From positions 124,001 to 188,000 of the forward strand of contig JAQOOI010000076.1 in assembly GCA_028554645.1 (NCBI GenBank): a stretch of DNA of 64,000 nt. The letters are read 5' to 3'. Positions 49,701-63,516 of the stretch are shown piece by piece; position 1 is the first letter of the stretch, and each line of letters opens with the position of its first letter. The translations under genes and the position numbers were made by a program. Origin of the DNA: Omphalotus guepiniiformis. Lineage: Eukaryota; Basidiomycota; Agaricomycetes; Agaricales; Omphalotaceae. A model generated the notes under the pieces. That model saw nothing but the letters and a program-made list of their open reading frames with translations, did not search any database and was not told where the DNA came from.

Positions 49701-50216
49701 TGAAGGTAACGTCTGTACGGCATGTACTGGTAAGCCATCATTCTCGTTAATCCATTGATCAAGCATTGGGCCTCTGTCTTCTTCGTTCGCTGAAGCTAAT
49801 CGCCGGATGTATCTGCATAGGTCGACTGAGCAAAAGCAAGGAATCTGTACAGATGGTAGCCATACGCTCTTAGCTTTTCCACCTCTTCAGGTGCACTTGA
49901 GGTGACAGCGACAGCTCTCTTTGCACGAACAAAAGATCCGTTCCTACTAACAATAGAGCCAAAAAGTGCGGGGATAAGTACAATCAATGAGGGCGGGAAA
50001 TAAACGGTCGTACGGAGGAAAGACACATTTCACTCCAACTTCAGCACAATGGGTACAGAGGCTCTGTCCTTCGCTGTCTCGTCCTGGGCATTTTCTTTTG
50101 CGCCTCCTGCAGAGCTCACACGAAGCACCGTAGCGACGCTTGGTACGCACAGGTGTCTTGTCGTTGACCTGATCATCGAATGGCGAGAGAGGAGATTGGG
50201 AACTTGAGCTAGCCAT
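46760..50216 (-). CDS. Zn2Cys6 fungal transcription factor
   Basis: Multi-exon gene; the first exon is 50216-50014 and the second starts at 49946. The DNA-binding domain is complete: YGASCELCRRRKRKCPGRD, then LCTHCAEVGVKCVFPP (six Cys, basic spacer). Downstream blocks fit a fungal-specific transcription factor domain: RRLASANEED, a Ser/Pro-rich linker, DISRWMDHYTKIAFSMDNEA, LQAKAQFLLASELSRPSSIP, RLRLFWSAFIWDKSV, SLALNRKPLLSLEDHKPPFP. The long last exon (47752-46760) has FAAFLAATVDLALADREKSV and a Ser/Tyr/Pro-rich activation-type tail ending YSSLTSTTT. Internal junctions between 47.8 and 49.4 kb were not all resolved, so a defect there cannot be excluded. Target genes unknown. Confidence 0.75.
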
Positions 50217-50477
50217 CGATCTGGGCGAATGCGAAGAGGATATAGGACTGCAATGGCAGCAAATGCATCAGAAGCGGTTGCAGTCCCGCCGACGCGCGGT
50301 GAGATTTCTCTCGCTAACACATTTGAATGACCCACGTGATCAATGTCGCCTAGATTATCTTTCAATTTCAAAAAGTTGAAGCTCAAGCTCTCTAAACTAC
50401 CTAAAAATGAACGAAATCATTGAACACTCATACAACTTATTATGTTATATCAAGGCATGAGGAGTAATTAAGAAAAT

Positions 50478-52022
<1,545 letters not shown>

Positions 52023-52176
52023 AGTGAAATGAGGATGTTGAGTAGTTTGGGTTGCTCTAGTAGAGTCTGACGCGTCGCGTTTCTCAAGTCAAGGTCCGTG
52101 GACCTATCACAGTCACATGAATATTATATAATCAATATGTGGTGATAACATTCGTATTGACCAGATACGCCTTGAA
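52023..52176. promoter_or_regulatory. Putative bidirectional promoter RPT6/COG5
   Basis: Only 154 bp separate the RPT6 start (minus) from the COG5 start (plus). A stretch TATTATATAATCAATATG lies at about 52125-52142. Regulation must be shared or strongly overlapping. Confidence 0.4.
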
Positions 52177-55100
52177 ATGAGTGGTGAGTGCATATATCTT
52201 GAATTTTATCTTTTCTCTGTGTCTCAGTATTCGACACTTACTTAGATTATTCTGTCTTCGCTTCAACAAGCTTCGATCCAAACGATTATGCAAACGCAAT
52301 CCTCGCTGGAGAGCCATATTCAGTACAGAATGGAATCACGTCTTCCACTGCTACCAGACTACCCAACAAGCTCTCCGCACCTGAGGCATCAGCAAAGGAA
52401 GATATATCACTCGCAATATCGAAACTGTCTTTTGGTATTGACGACGTCTCAAAGCAAATCAAGAATCTTGTCTGTACTGTCCGCCTAGCGTCCTATGAGA
52501 AGGTTGTGTTTATAGATTATAGTAGGTAACGGTGCATCATGAAGATTTGCTTTCTCAAGCAGCCAATGCAAGTCAGCTCTCTGGATCATTGACGTCTGTT
52601 CGCGCCGGCCTTACGGACCTTGATTCCTCTCTTGACAAGTAAGCTTCTATCCTCATACATGATGCAGACAGTTGACTGTTTTCAGACTTCGACTCAGGAT
52701 CAGCATGCCCTATCAATCTCTTCATTCGTCCGTTGATAGGCTCCAGAAATTCCAACAAGCATCTGACATCCTCCGCCGAACATCAAGATTCGTAGTGCTG
52801 GCGCGAAGGCTCCGAGGCCAAATAGCGGAGATGGAAGCTCGTGGCTCTGGGAATGAAACACTGCCAGTCATGAACGGTTCCAGGGTTGAAATTTCTCAGC
52901 GGCCAGAAAGCGTTGTCTCCCCCGCTGTCTCCCCCACTGTTTCGACAACTTTTGGCATCGAAGGCGAGGACGAGAAGGAAAGAACTATAGCGAAGGCGGC
53001 TTTGAGCATTGCTGAGCTAGGTGAGGTCTTGAAATATCGGCATATTCATCAATTGACATATTTTTTAGATGCGTTGCTGGACGACTCTTTGTCCTCTTCT
53101 TACCTTGACCTCGAAACTGGGGACTCGGGCACTGAGTCAACATCTCATTCTCCTGACGAGCAAGCACCATCAGAGCATGCTCAGACCAAATTCAATTTGC
53201 GGTTAGTACACGCTGTTGCTGCGCATGCTCCCTTCGTAGAAGATACTCGTGCCAAGGTAACGAGCGAGATGGAGAACATGGTTGTGGTAGGCCTCACATC
53301 TCTTGTACGTACCGCACCACTTTCCTTTCTAGTTGCTTAATATTAACATCTGATACAGAACCAGTCACTATTGGCTTCTTCATTCCAAACCGCGTACAAC
53401 TTGCGAATTCTTCCCCGACTTGTTCAAGGCCTTGTGGCCGATCTCGCGCAAGCTGTAGAGGATCGCATAAAAAGTGCCTTTGACTTATCTAAAATTTCCA
53501 AGGACGCAGCCGCAACCGGAAAAGGTTGGTCATCGCCAAGTCCGTGTGCCTCCCCACTTCTACGTTTGTAAAGGACTAGCCATTGTCGTGTTTATACACA
53601 GTAATCATTTGAAGCTTTCCTACTCTCAGTATCTGCTACTTTCCGTTTCTCATGCACTCACCCATGCCTATCATCAGATGAATCATCAAGTCCAGTGCCT
53701 TCATTGACAAGTTCACCAACGCTTTACAAATCTCGAATTCGAACTGAGCCTACAAATGTCACAGCACCTCAATGGGCAGCAGCTTTATGGATCCGATTGG
53801 AGAAGATGACAGAAGAGATGGCTGATTGTTGCGTCAAGGTGATTTGGTGTGACTGTGCATTAGTCTTCTCAATCTCCTTTTTACACCTGGAAAAGCGCTT
53901 GACTGTAGTCCTCTTTTACAGGTTTACACCCTCGAGAAGGTTCTCAAAATGAAAAAAGACACAGTATCGCAAGCCGTTTTTCTAGACGTGGTCATGACTG
54001 TGGGGTCCTTCAATGTCTACACTGCAATCAACTCATTCTTGCCCTCATAATTTTGATAGCTTTTGGAAAATAAACCTAGCGCGACTTTCTGGACAGCACT
54101 TGGCCGTTCGTTAGAGAAATACACCAAAGACTCAGCCAGAGGTCGGTAATAAGTTCTTACAATATGAACGTCGCGAATTGACTGATCGTTCCAGGTTCGA
54201 GTTTTTTGCAACAGACGCTCAGCACAGGGTATCCCAGGCTTCTCCGTCTTTTCCACGAATTTTTCGCCAAGATCGCGGTACACACTGATACTGTTTATAT
54301 TCAAACATATCAAAGGTGAGCCACAGTATCTCCTTCTGGTCTCATTCCGAATTGAGGAAAATTTCAGCCCAGAAACCGTTCTTGTTCTCCGGTCGCTGTC
54401 AAATTTCGAAGCCCTCTATCTTTCTCGCTCGTCCAATAAACTTAATGAAGTCGTCGGGCAGGCTTTTGCGGGAGGAACGCGCATTCCTCCTGGCTTTAAT
54501 GACGGCGTGAATATCGCCCGCACAATCACAAACGAGCTGGACTCAGCAAGGTTTGACCCTCTGCTTGTTAGATCAATAGCGAAGAACGTGGTCTCAAGTT
54601 TGGAGACCATGATCTCAAGGGCGGATAGCCTGGTCAGTCTGATGTGTTCCAAAAACAGCCCTGTGCTCACGATGATCGCAGATTGTGAGGGATCGTTCTG
54701 CAGTCCTACTCTCAGGTCCGACAGCGACACCTGCACAGACGTTAAACGCATCTATTGCCACATGTCTTCACGCTTGCCATTCTCGATTACTCAAGCTCAG
54801 TGAAGAGCATACCGAAGTTGTTTTCCAACTAATCCTTGGGACTCTCGAGGTAAACATCACTTCTTCAACACTTCACCGTTTGCAGTGACGTTTACTGTAC
54901 GCAGAAAGTATACGCTCTGTACGACCGTGTCGTCGACAGTCTCTTAACTGCAATTCGGCGAGAGTTAAGTTCCATTATTGCTCGCTTGCACCGCATTGAC
55001 TTTGGCAAGTCTGCCGATCCAACCACTGGGATGGGCGGTTCAAGCTTCTACATGAAAGATCTTGTTGACAAGCTGAATTTTGTCAAAACCGAAGTCTTGA

Positions 55101-55771
55101 GCAAGTTTGCTGCGGGAGACGATAATCAGAAATGGTGCGCTTCAATTACTTGCTGTCTGATAATGACTCAAGTTCGCCGGAATTCAGGGTAATATCCATT
55201 ACCAAGTTCGTACTACGAACATTTGTGCTGCACGTCTCCATCACGCAGCCCCTCTCTGAAAGCGGGAAGCTGCAGCTGACGACGGATATGACCGAGTTGG
55301 AGTTTGCGCTGAGTGCTTTCATGGCCGACAATACTCCCGGCAGGCGAGGTGGAAAGCTTGAAAGTTTGGGTGACGAATATCGTGTCTTGAGAGGCATGAG
55401 GTACGGTTATTTTCTGGTAATCGTCATCGCTCAATGGCTTAATATTCGATTTCAGACCGTTGCTGTTTCTGGAAAATTCACAGCTGGCGTCACCAGCCCA
55501 TACAGACGGTGTACCGTCTCTGATCGTCCTTCACCATATCCTCGTACGATCACCGCTGCCCTTACCCCATACGTTGCACGGATGGCAGGAAGCTGAATAT
55601 GTTCGTTGGGTAGATGAACATTCGGAAGAAGAGGCACGGACGCTTGTTGAAGGAGGACTGTCTCACTGGGAGAAGATTAACGAGAGTGAAGGAGATGAGC
55701 AGTCGAAGGAAGCAAAGGAATATATTCGACTGGCGCGGACTGTTTTGAGACTCGAAAATAAGGAAAAGTAG
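52177..55771 (+). CDS. COG5: Conserved oligomeric Golgi complex subunit 5 (COG5)
   Basis: COG is a tethering complex for retrograde transport in the Golgi. The first coding exon is only 7 bp (52177-52183, ATGAGTG). Next exons: 52228-52469, 52526-52638, 52686-53020, 53069-53304, 53359-53525, 53691-53838, then 53922 onward through further exons to the stop at 55769-55771. Family features: YSVFASTSFDPNDYANAILA near the start, SLAISKLSFGIDDVSKQIKN, LTDLDSSLDKLRLRISMPYQ, RRTSRFVVLARRLRGQI, LVHAVAAHAPFVEDTRAKV, LRILPRLVQGLVADL, NKPSATFWTALGRSLEKY, TRIPPGFNDGVNIARTITNE. The C-terminus is charged and helical (EAKEYIRLARTVLRLENKEK). Full length for a fungal COG5. Confidence 0.9.
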
Positions 55772-55846
55772 CTTATATAATCATGTAGATGTACAATTCT
55801 ACAAGTTTGAATTGTCAAGTTCTTGACTCGTACCAGCAACATTTCA

Positions 55847-57049
55847 ATGGCCAGCCTGTTCCTTTCGAGGGTCGTTGTTCGGCGCAGTGCCATTGCTACT
55901 CGTCTCTTCTCATCGTCCTCGTTGCTCAGAGACGATGAAAAACTTCCCCAGCCGCCAAAACCAATAGATGACTCGACTTCAGCCTTGGATTACAAGAGGG
56001 CAATGCGGACGCGCCCTCCTCCACTTCCGGCGATGGATTTGCCTCGTTCGAGGACAGCAGAAGAAGCTGTTACCAACATTCTGTACAACACTCCGCCGCC
56101 GAGTTTGCAGCCTTTCAAGAAGTGAGTCCGACCGTTTTGAGTTGTGCTGAATGACTGACCCCTTGTTCGTTGCAGGCATGTTCTAAACTGTCTTGTTCAA
56201 AATGAACCAGGAGTTCTTTCTCGTGTTTCCGGTATCCTCGCAGGCAGGGGCTTCAACATTGACTCGCTCGTTGTATGTCGAACGGAGATCCGCGATCTTA
56301 GTAGGATGTGTATTGTTTTGAGTGGGCAGGACGGTGTTGTGGAACAAGCTCGGAGACAACTCGAAGATCTGGTACCTGTTCACACTCTGAGTTGCCCTCC
56401 GACGCGCAGCTTGACTGATTGCTTCTCAGGTACCTGTTTGGGCTGTACTGGACTATACAGAAACGCGAACAATTGCACGTGAACTTCTTCTTGTCAAGGT
56501 TTCTATACTCGGGCCTGAGTATCTCGATGAACAACTCGCCGGTGGACCGACGCACGAGCCTCGAAGACATCCTGAGAATCTGTCTTCGGACGAGAAAATA
56601 GAGCGCGAGACTTTCCTTGCTCACAACTTTGAACGAGGGGGTCAGCCTGAAGGGGTCGAAGCAGAGCTCCGTGGAATGAACGGTACTGCACTCACACCTT
56701 CTCAGGTTCTACGCCTCAAACATCAACACCTCCAATCCATATCTACTTTGGCAAATCAGTTCGGAGGCAAGATTGTTGATGTCAGCCAAAACAGTGTGAT
56801 CGTAGAGCTCACAGCCAAGACAAATCGTGTAGAAGCCTTCTTGGGCTTACTGAGGCCTTTCGGTATTCTCGAGGCGGCGAGGACAGGTTAGTTCCGGTGC
56901 TCGCATTAAGATTGTATCTTCCTGATGCATTTACCTTCATAGGTGTCATGGCTATGCCTCGAACTCCTATCGCAGGCTCCAACCAAGACTCTGACAGTGC
57001 AGCGGATGATGTCGCTACAGTCGATGCTAGTCTTCTTCCTCCCGGTTAA
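55847..57049 (+). CDS. ILV6: Acetolactate synthase regulatory (small) subunit, mitochondrial
   Basis: Four exons: 55847-56121, 56176-56371, 56430-56886, 56943-57049; 344 aa. ILV6 stimulates acetohydroxyacid synthase and confers valine feedback inhibition in isoleucine/valine synthesis. The N-terminus is a mitochondrial targeting sequence (MASLFLSRVVVRRSAIATRL). The ACT domain begins HVLNCLVQNEPGVLSRVSGI, then LAGRGFNIDSLVVCRTEI and RMCIVLSGQDGVVEQARRQL; the second domain has LANQFGGKIVDVSQNSVIVE and LLRPFGILEAARTG. Intron 2 (56372-56429) starts GTACCTGTT, and the following exon also starts GTACCTGTT, a direct repeat across the splice site. It lies 75 bp downstream of COG5, same strand. Confidence 0.93.
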
Positions 57050-57421
57050 TATATACACCATCTACCGATCCTCTTCAAAAGTGCTATCTCCGTCATTTTG
57101 AATAGGCCAAAATTCTTGATTATAGATATCCTATTTGTCTAACTTCTTGGTAATGATACTATCTCCTGTACGTGTTACAATGACACACAGCCAGGCAATG
57201 TGATTGTCAAGATACGGCAAAGAAAGCGTCAGGTTCCCGAAGATACAAGAGTGCCAGAGTCTGCCCATATAAATATAATGTGGAAGAGTCTAAAGATACA
57301 TTTGACCTGAATGTGCTGCACACTAAAGCCCAGAGAAAAACCAGATGAAAGCGAAGATTATTCCTAGTCCGGCCAGCAATGTATCGTATAATGTCACAGT
57401 CTTGATGCAATCCGCAATAAA
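57050..57421. other. Intergenic region between convergent genes
   Basis: 3' flanks of ILV6 and the PDK1-type kinase, which converge here. No further gene seen. Confidence 0.5.
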
Positions 57422-59997
57422 TTACTGCCCACTTGCTGCTGCGTTGATCTTCTCTATCCAAGCAGTTGCTGACAGAGGATCTGAAGCTGCATAATTAAAG
57501 TTCTTGCCAGACTGTTGATCGATGAGGAACACTTGTCAGAAACCGGCATCATAAAGAGAGAATACTCACAGAGAGTACGACAAATTCCCTTTCCCCCTTA
57601 CGTTCTGCCGACAATACGATAGGCCTTGATTCTTTCTCCTTCTCTTTATCTTTCCCGTCTCTGGAAACGACCTTATCCAAAGGTCTGAGAAACAATTCCG
57701 ACTTTAACGAGACACGCTCAGAAGCCCTCTCGGTATGCTTCACGCAAATGAGGCGGCAATTGGTGAGTACCAGCTCCCGTGTTTTAGGCTTCATCTGACC
57801 ACCGCCAAGAGGCAACAACCTGCTAGCACGCCGGCGAATAGAGCGAACCTCGATCTCGGAGCGATGGGCAATGGTTTCATTCGACTTGAGAATGGAGAGT
57901 CTTTATTTTTTATACCGAACAAGTTATTAATGCTGCAGTTCATTGAAGGCAGATGAGAAGCGTACAATTCGGTTGACCAAGAATTGCCTTGGACAGGAGT
58001 AGGGTATTGGTTCCTTCCGCGTCCATCCTCACCCTTCTCATGCCGCAGCACCCCTTTCGACACTTGCATTGACTGCATTTCGGTTGTAATTCTCTCCATG
58101 GAATCTCCACCATCTGAAGAACTACACGGTGACTCTGTCGACGGCGATTCGTTCGAAGGTGCATATGCAAGTGAAGTTGCAGGCGCTCTAGGCGTTACAG
58201 CTAAGGGAGTAGCGTCGATGTCGCCAGCGACGGTGTTCTCATGAGCGGCATTGCTCGACATTAACGGTACATTCATCCGCTGCATGTGCCCAGTCGTATC
58301 AAATTGATTTTGTCTCATCATTCTCACCTCCGAGGTCTCGTCGGCATCTGCCCACTCAATTCCATCTCCGCGTTGTGCCCCGCGTTCTTGAGCGTCGTTC
58401 TCAGAGACAAGAGCATCCCAGGCGGAACCGATATCCTCCCAATTCCTATCTTGGCCTTTGGCAAGGCGATGATCGCGCTTGACCAGCCCAGGCTCTAAAG
58501 GCGGCGCAGGAACAGACCAAAGGGTAGTCCAGTCAATTCCAGAGAAAAACGGGTGAGACCGTAAAGCCTGCATATCGTTGGATGATCCGGGTTCGCCTGC
58601 TCCTAAACGCTGAGCTGGGTCACGGACCTTTGAATAGATTAGAATAAGCAAAGCAAGATTCAATGATAAAAGGTACCAAAAGTTTCTGCACAAGGTCCTT
58701 TGCTTTCTCGTCGAAACCTTCTGGAAAAGTGTAATCCATCTGCTTGACTTTTTGCAGAGTGAGAAATTCGGAAAGGCCAGAGAACGCGAAACGACCGGAA
58801 ATCATTTGATAGAGTATACACGCTAATGCCCATAAATCAGAGCTAATAAGCAGTCAGCATTTTTCAATTCGGACCAAAAGAGAGAAAACAAACCTTTCGC
58901 TGGTTTCATTTGCTTGTACTAATTCCGGAGCAACGTACTGAGCAGTGCCAACGAATCGCTCAGCTTCAACTGCAACAAATTTCAATTCAGTGTTGATTTC
59001 AACACTCATGGACACGCACTGACCATCGTTGTCCAGTATCTTGGCTGTACCGAAATCGGCAATCATGAGTCGAAAGGTGTCAGTGAGCAGTAGATTCTCT
59101 GGCTTGAGGTCTCTGAAACGAGCACTCTGAGGTTGTATTATTACAGAAAACAAGAGCACACATACCTGTGAATAACCTTCTTGCCATGCATGTATGCCAG
59201 AGCGTCCACAAGTTGAGCTGTATAGTACTGCGATAGATTCGTTGAAAAAGATCCCATTCGAGAAATCATCGACTGCATTTCTCCATTCGACGCAAAGTCG
59301 AGTACAAAGTCTAGCAAAAGGATGAATTACGAGAATCGACTGAAAGATGAACAAAAAAAAAAGACGAACATAAACTCCAGTCATCCTGAAAGGCGTAGTG
59401 TAGATGTACGATGCCCGGATGTTCGTGACCCAGCCTCATCAAGGCACCCTTCTCCACCATTGCCGTGCCCATCTTTTGTTTTCGTACAAGAAACACCTTG
59501 TCAAGAGCCTTTATTGCAAATTTGTGACCGGTCCTCAGGAAGGTGGCCTCCATAACCTGTCAGAATAACATTGAGCTTTGGAAGACTGCGATTCCACTGT
59601 CGCTCACAGTCGAATATGAACCCTCGCCCAAAATTTCTCCGACATCAAAGTCGTCGATAGTAACCACATTGCTTCTGCCCCTCGACTTGGAACGTGCTTT
59701 CGATGCTGCCCTGCTTTGGGAAGCCTGCTGATGAGACTGAGCCGGATCAAGGTTGGAACTACCAAACTGTTTGATGAGATAAGTAGGAGCCCTGGAAGAC
59801 TTTGGAGACGGAGAGGCTGGGCTAGCTGAACGAGGAGAGGAGAAAGTACGAAGTGGACGAGGCCTGGGAGTGGTGAGCAAATCTTGGGCAACAGAATCTG
59901 AGCTGGAAGACGAGGAAATGACTGAAGCATTTCTGCTCAACGCAGCTAACGACGGATAGGACCCATCTGCTGAAGGAGAGGTCAAGTCCTTGAGCAT
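57422..59997 (-). CDS. PDK1-type (Pkh) AGC protein kinase
   Basis: PDK1 kinases phosphorylate the activation loops of other AGC kinases; fungal Pkh proteins act in sphingolipid and TOR signalling. The Ser-rich N-terminus (about 100 aa) is followed by the kinase domain: DDFDVGEILGEGSYSTV, FAIKALDK (VAIK Lys), MEKGAL-type helix VEKGALMRLGHEHPGIVHLH, VIHRDLKPENLLLTD, MIADFGTAKIL, activation loop ERFVGTAQYVAPELV, SDLWALACILYQMISG, KAKDLVQKLLVRDPAQRLG. About 300 linker residues precede a C-terminal PH-like region (TRELVLTNCRLICVKHTERA; RPIVLSAERKGEREFVVLS) that ends SATAWIEKINAAASGQ. The PH-like end supports PDK1 rather than other AGC kinases. Several introns; N-terminal start chosen as the first Met of MLKDLTSPSADGSY. 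Confidence 0.88.
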
Positions 59998-60484
59998 ACC
60001 ACTGTAAGTTCAAAGAATACGCCAAGTCAAGCTAGCATTACAAATGTGGCGCGCGTATAAAAATAATATGCATATATTTTATTACCATGATACCAAATAC
60101 ACACGCAGCACAACGACAACGAGGAAAACAGTAATGCAGTTGTAACGAAAGCGATATAGTTCGAATACTGGATGGGGAGAGTAGCAAAACGGCAAAGCAA
60201 AAAGAAAAAAAACGAAGAAGAAAAAAAAAACCAAGAAAAAAAAAAAAACACCGAAAGCGGAAGATAGCGACCAACATCATCAGAGTTCGTAACGGGAGAG
60301 AATAAGTGCACACAATGAGTGATATCCATAAGTACCAGATAAGTATGGGATAGAGTAAATGCTTCGAGTGGAATAGATAAATGCAACAGATCAATGCAGA
60401 CATAGACAGATGTGAGGTGAGAGATAAGCCAGAGTTACAAATAACATTAAGAGCGAGGGAAGAAAAAGCATCCCAGGAGTCTAG
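59998..60484. other. Intergenic region with A/T tracts
   Basis: Upstream region of the kinase gene and 3' flank of the HMG-box gene. Two oligo-A runs at about 60200-60250. No gene seen. Confidence 0.5.
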
Positions 60485-61760
60485 TTAGACGGGGACACTG
60501 TAAGGTCGGGGGGGACCTTGAGCCTCGTCCGAGGGGAATGGTCTCCAGGTGCCTCCAACCCGTCGGTTAGCTGCCTGAGACGCGCCTTGCGGGGGCACAT
60601 ACGGTGTTGTTGTTGCAGCCCGCTCAAAGGTGGGTTCAGGAGTCGAAGAGGTCGTGACAGCAGCGCCGGCAGCCTCATAATCGAAGAATTCGTCTGAAGC
60701 AAAGCGAGTTTGTCCTTCTGAATATTCTAGGATTGGTGTGGCCTCGAGAAAGGACTGATCATTGGAGTCTAGCGCAAGACCGCTCAAATCCCAGTCCGTC
60801 ATATTGGGGAACTGGCTAGTGTCGAGCAGCTGCCCAAGATCGACATCCAAAGCTTGTCCGTTGAGCTCAGAAGGGTCGAAGTTTGACATTTGGAAGATCG
60901 ACGGATCGCCAGTTGCTGTGATGAGCGCTTGTATCGACTGGTCAAACTCGGCAGTGCCGTCAGTAGACATCCATGGCTGTTGGGGCAGGTTGAATTGGAG
61001 CATGTGCTGCAGTGTACGAGTAAGCAAACAACCACACCAGAAAATCCGCGTAAGAAAGATCTCTCACCTGGCCATCCGTCTCAGGCTCGTTGATCGAGGG
61101 CAGTCCAGGCCAAGTGACCGCGTCAGAGGGCACTTGCTGCTGCCAGTTGCTTGGACCAGCAATAGGCTGTTCAGGAAGGTCGAAAGAAGGCAATGACTGA
61201 GATTGAGGCACTGTAATCAATGACCCAGGATGGTACTGCAGTTGACTGCTCTCTTCTTGAGACTCTCCAGGAGACGAAGCGGCAGAGATTGGTGGCGATG
61301 GGCCACATGGACCATACGACAACGGCATGTCGGTTGGCACCGCAGAAGAGGGGTGGGCAGAAATGAGAGAAGGTATATAAGAAGACGCGTAAGGGGAGGC
61401 CCGAACGCGTTTCCTGCTAGCTTTACTGTCCCTCTCCTTTTCTAAACGCTTCTGCTCCCTGAGACGCTCCTTCTCCTCCTTTTTCATGGGCGCGAAACGA
61501 TAATCAGGATATGCCATCTGATGCTCTTGCTTCTTGGCCTCTGCAAGACGGTCATACAGTTCACGAGTCTCCGGTGGGGCACTCTGCCACAAGTTAGAGA
61601 TTTCCTTGGAGATGGTGGCTTGTGTTTTGCGGGTACCATCGTCGTCGTATTTGGATACTTGTTTGTTCATATCTGAACGAAAAAGAATCCATGCGTTAGG
61701 AGGACGAGGGATTTTTCTGTTCATGACAGATGCCGGCTGGGTACGATCAGGACCAGGCAT
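60485..61760 (-). CDS. HMG-box transcription factor (MATA_HMG type)
   Basis: Two exons: 61760-61068 and 61006-60485; 404 aa. The HMG box lies near the N-terminus: KIPRPPNAWILFRSDMNKQV, then ATISKEISNLWQSAPPETRE and KKQEHQMAYPDYRFAPMKKE. The PRPPNAWILFR start is typical of fungal sequence-specific HMG factors of the mating-type/Ste11/Rox1 group. A basic stretch (KEEKERLREQKRLEKERDSK) and a Ser/Pro/Gln-rich region follow. The second exon encodes an acidic C-terminus (DFDPSELNGQ-like, LSGLALDSNDQSFLEATP) that may activate transcription. There is no homeodomain pair nearby, so this is not the mating-type locus itself. Confidence 0.85.
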
Positions 61761-62109
61761 TTTTACAGCACTGGACACGGTTGAAGATGAGGAACGAGGA
61801 TGAAGATGAGGGACGAGGACGAAAAGAGTTGTAGGCGTCTGTGGGTGCTTATGTATGAACCAATAACAACAGACACAAACACGCATTCCACAACCAAGGA
61901 TTACCAAATTTGGATAACAGATTGAATGAATTCATTGAAGGTAAGAGCAATAATAGTACATAAGACGCTAACTACGGAGACCATACAAGTGACGAGCAAC
62001 GAGCGACGAGGGTACCACAGAGAAAGAACCTTGTACATGGCGACACGCTGGAACTGCAAATCAAGCTACATCGCGAAAGAATCAAGCAGAATTCGTAGAG
62101 AAGAACGGC
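61761..62109. other. Intergenic region
   Basis: Promoter region of the HMG-box gene and 3' flank of the RRM gene. C/T- and G/A-rich stretches, no gene seen. Confidence 0.4.
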
Positions 62110-63096
62110 TAGTAGCCACCATTATAACCGCCTTGGTTGAAGCCTGTGAGGAGAGAGAGAGTAAGCGTATGTTCGTAAAAATAAAATAAAACATATAAAT
62201 TACCACTACCTTGCTGGGAGTAACCTCCTCCTCCGTAACCGCCGTAACCGGTACCACCTTGGGGATAACCGCCGCCGCCGCCCATACTGTAACCACCGTA
62301 CCCTCCGCCTCCGCTGTATCCACCTCCACCACCGCCACCGCTGTATCCTATAATGTGAATTCACAATTTGTTGTTTTCAAATTCAGAATTAACATGTTCA
62401 CATCAAGAAATATTTCAAGCCTAACCTCCGCCTCCACCCCCGCCTCCGCCAGCACCACGGGCATTGGCTAGGTTCACTTTGATACGACGACCATCTAGCT
62501 CACGCTCGTTCAATCCCGTAATAGCCTGATCAGCTTCCTGGCTACTGCTGAACGTCACAAATCCGAAACCACGCGAGCGACCAGTGTCACGATCACGCAT
62601 GACAATCGACTAACCAAATGGAAAGAGGCAAAAACATATTAGTCAGAAAAGCGTTCTCATCTCACGCACGAGCCGCACGACACAACACAGCACAGTGAAT
62701 GGAAAAAAAAGAAAAAAAAAAAAAACACTCGACATTCGAGGCGCACACAGCAGACGGGGAAAGAAAAAGGGAGAATGAGATAAGATAGCGTACATCTGTC
62801 ACCCGACCATACTCAGAAAAGGCCTAAAATAGGAAACATATGCGATAAGACAACAGTCGCAAGCGAGGCCAAAAAAATTGTAATCGCGCTCTCAAGAGAA
62901 AACTTTAGAACGCGACCACAGTGCATCTCACTGACTTGTCGCAATGTATCATCATTGGTGTTCCAGCTCAAATTGCTATACCAAGTGCCAAAACGCTATC
63001 AGTTTCAAATTTATTTTTACGAGAAAGACGACGAAAAGTGTGACGAGGGGATCCGATACAGGTGAGCAAGACTGACCCAACATATACTTTTGCCAT
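62110..63096 (-). CDS. Glycine-rich RRM RNA-binding protein
   Basis: Six exons: 63096-63077, 62975-62936, 62823-62794, 62609-62426, 62347-62210, 62144-62110; 148 aa. One RRM fills residues 1-80 with RNP2 VYVGNLSW and RNP1 RGFGFVTF, ending [15 protein letters not shown]. The C-terminal 65 residues are Gly/Tyr-rich ([23 protein letters not shown]). This is the plan of CIRBP/plant GRP proteins, which bind mRNA and respond to cold or stress. The first coding exon is 20 bp, and the RRM is cut by three introns while the Gly-rich tail has two. All junctions are GT-AG and in phase. Confidence 0.93.
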
Positions 63097-63516
63097 GGCG
63101 AAATACAATAGAGAATTCCGGACACTGTAATAGAGAGAGACCCAACAAAACCGAGAACCGAAACTCGAACCGGAAACAGGGAGTGGTTTGAAGAAGAGGG
63201 AGGAAGATCGTACGTGGTGGATGTAATGCTTATATACCCTCACTCCATCCTTTCGAACTCCGACTTCAACCTTAATTTGGAAGCCATCCAGAGAATGTTC
63301 CACATCCCAAAGTCATCTGAGACCAAGATCTTGGACACCTGATATTGTATTGATTGAAACCGTGGTATTGTGTGGCGGTAAAAAGGAATCATTATGGCTG
63401 TATATACAATGCAAACTATCCAAGAGTGAGGGGCATGCTAATCGTAAAGGTTCGTTACAAAAAAAAAAAAAAAAACGGACAACAGAGTACTACGCGAAGA
63501 ACACTGAGACCTCTTC
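63097..63516. other. Intergenic region
   Basis: Upstream region of the RRM gene and 3' flank of the edge gene. A run of about 17 A lies at 63460-63475. No gene seen. Confidence 0.4.

Noticed and set aside
60485..61760. HMG-box gene as part of the mating-type locus
   Set aside because: No homeodomain pair, pheromone or receptor gene nearby; agaricomycete mating-type loci are homeodomain or pheromone/receptor based.
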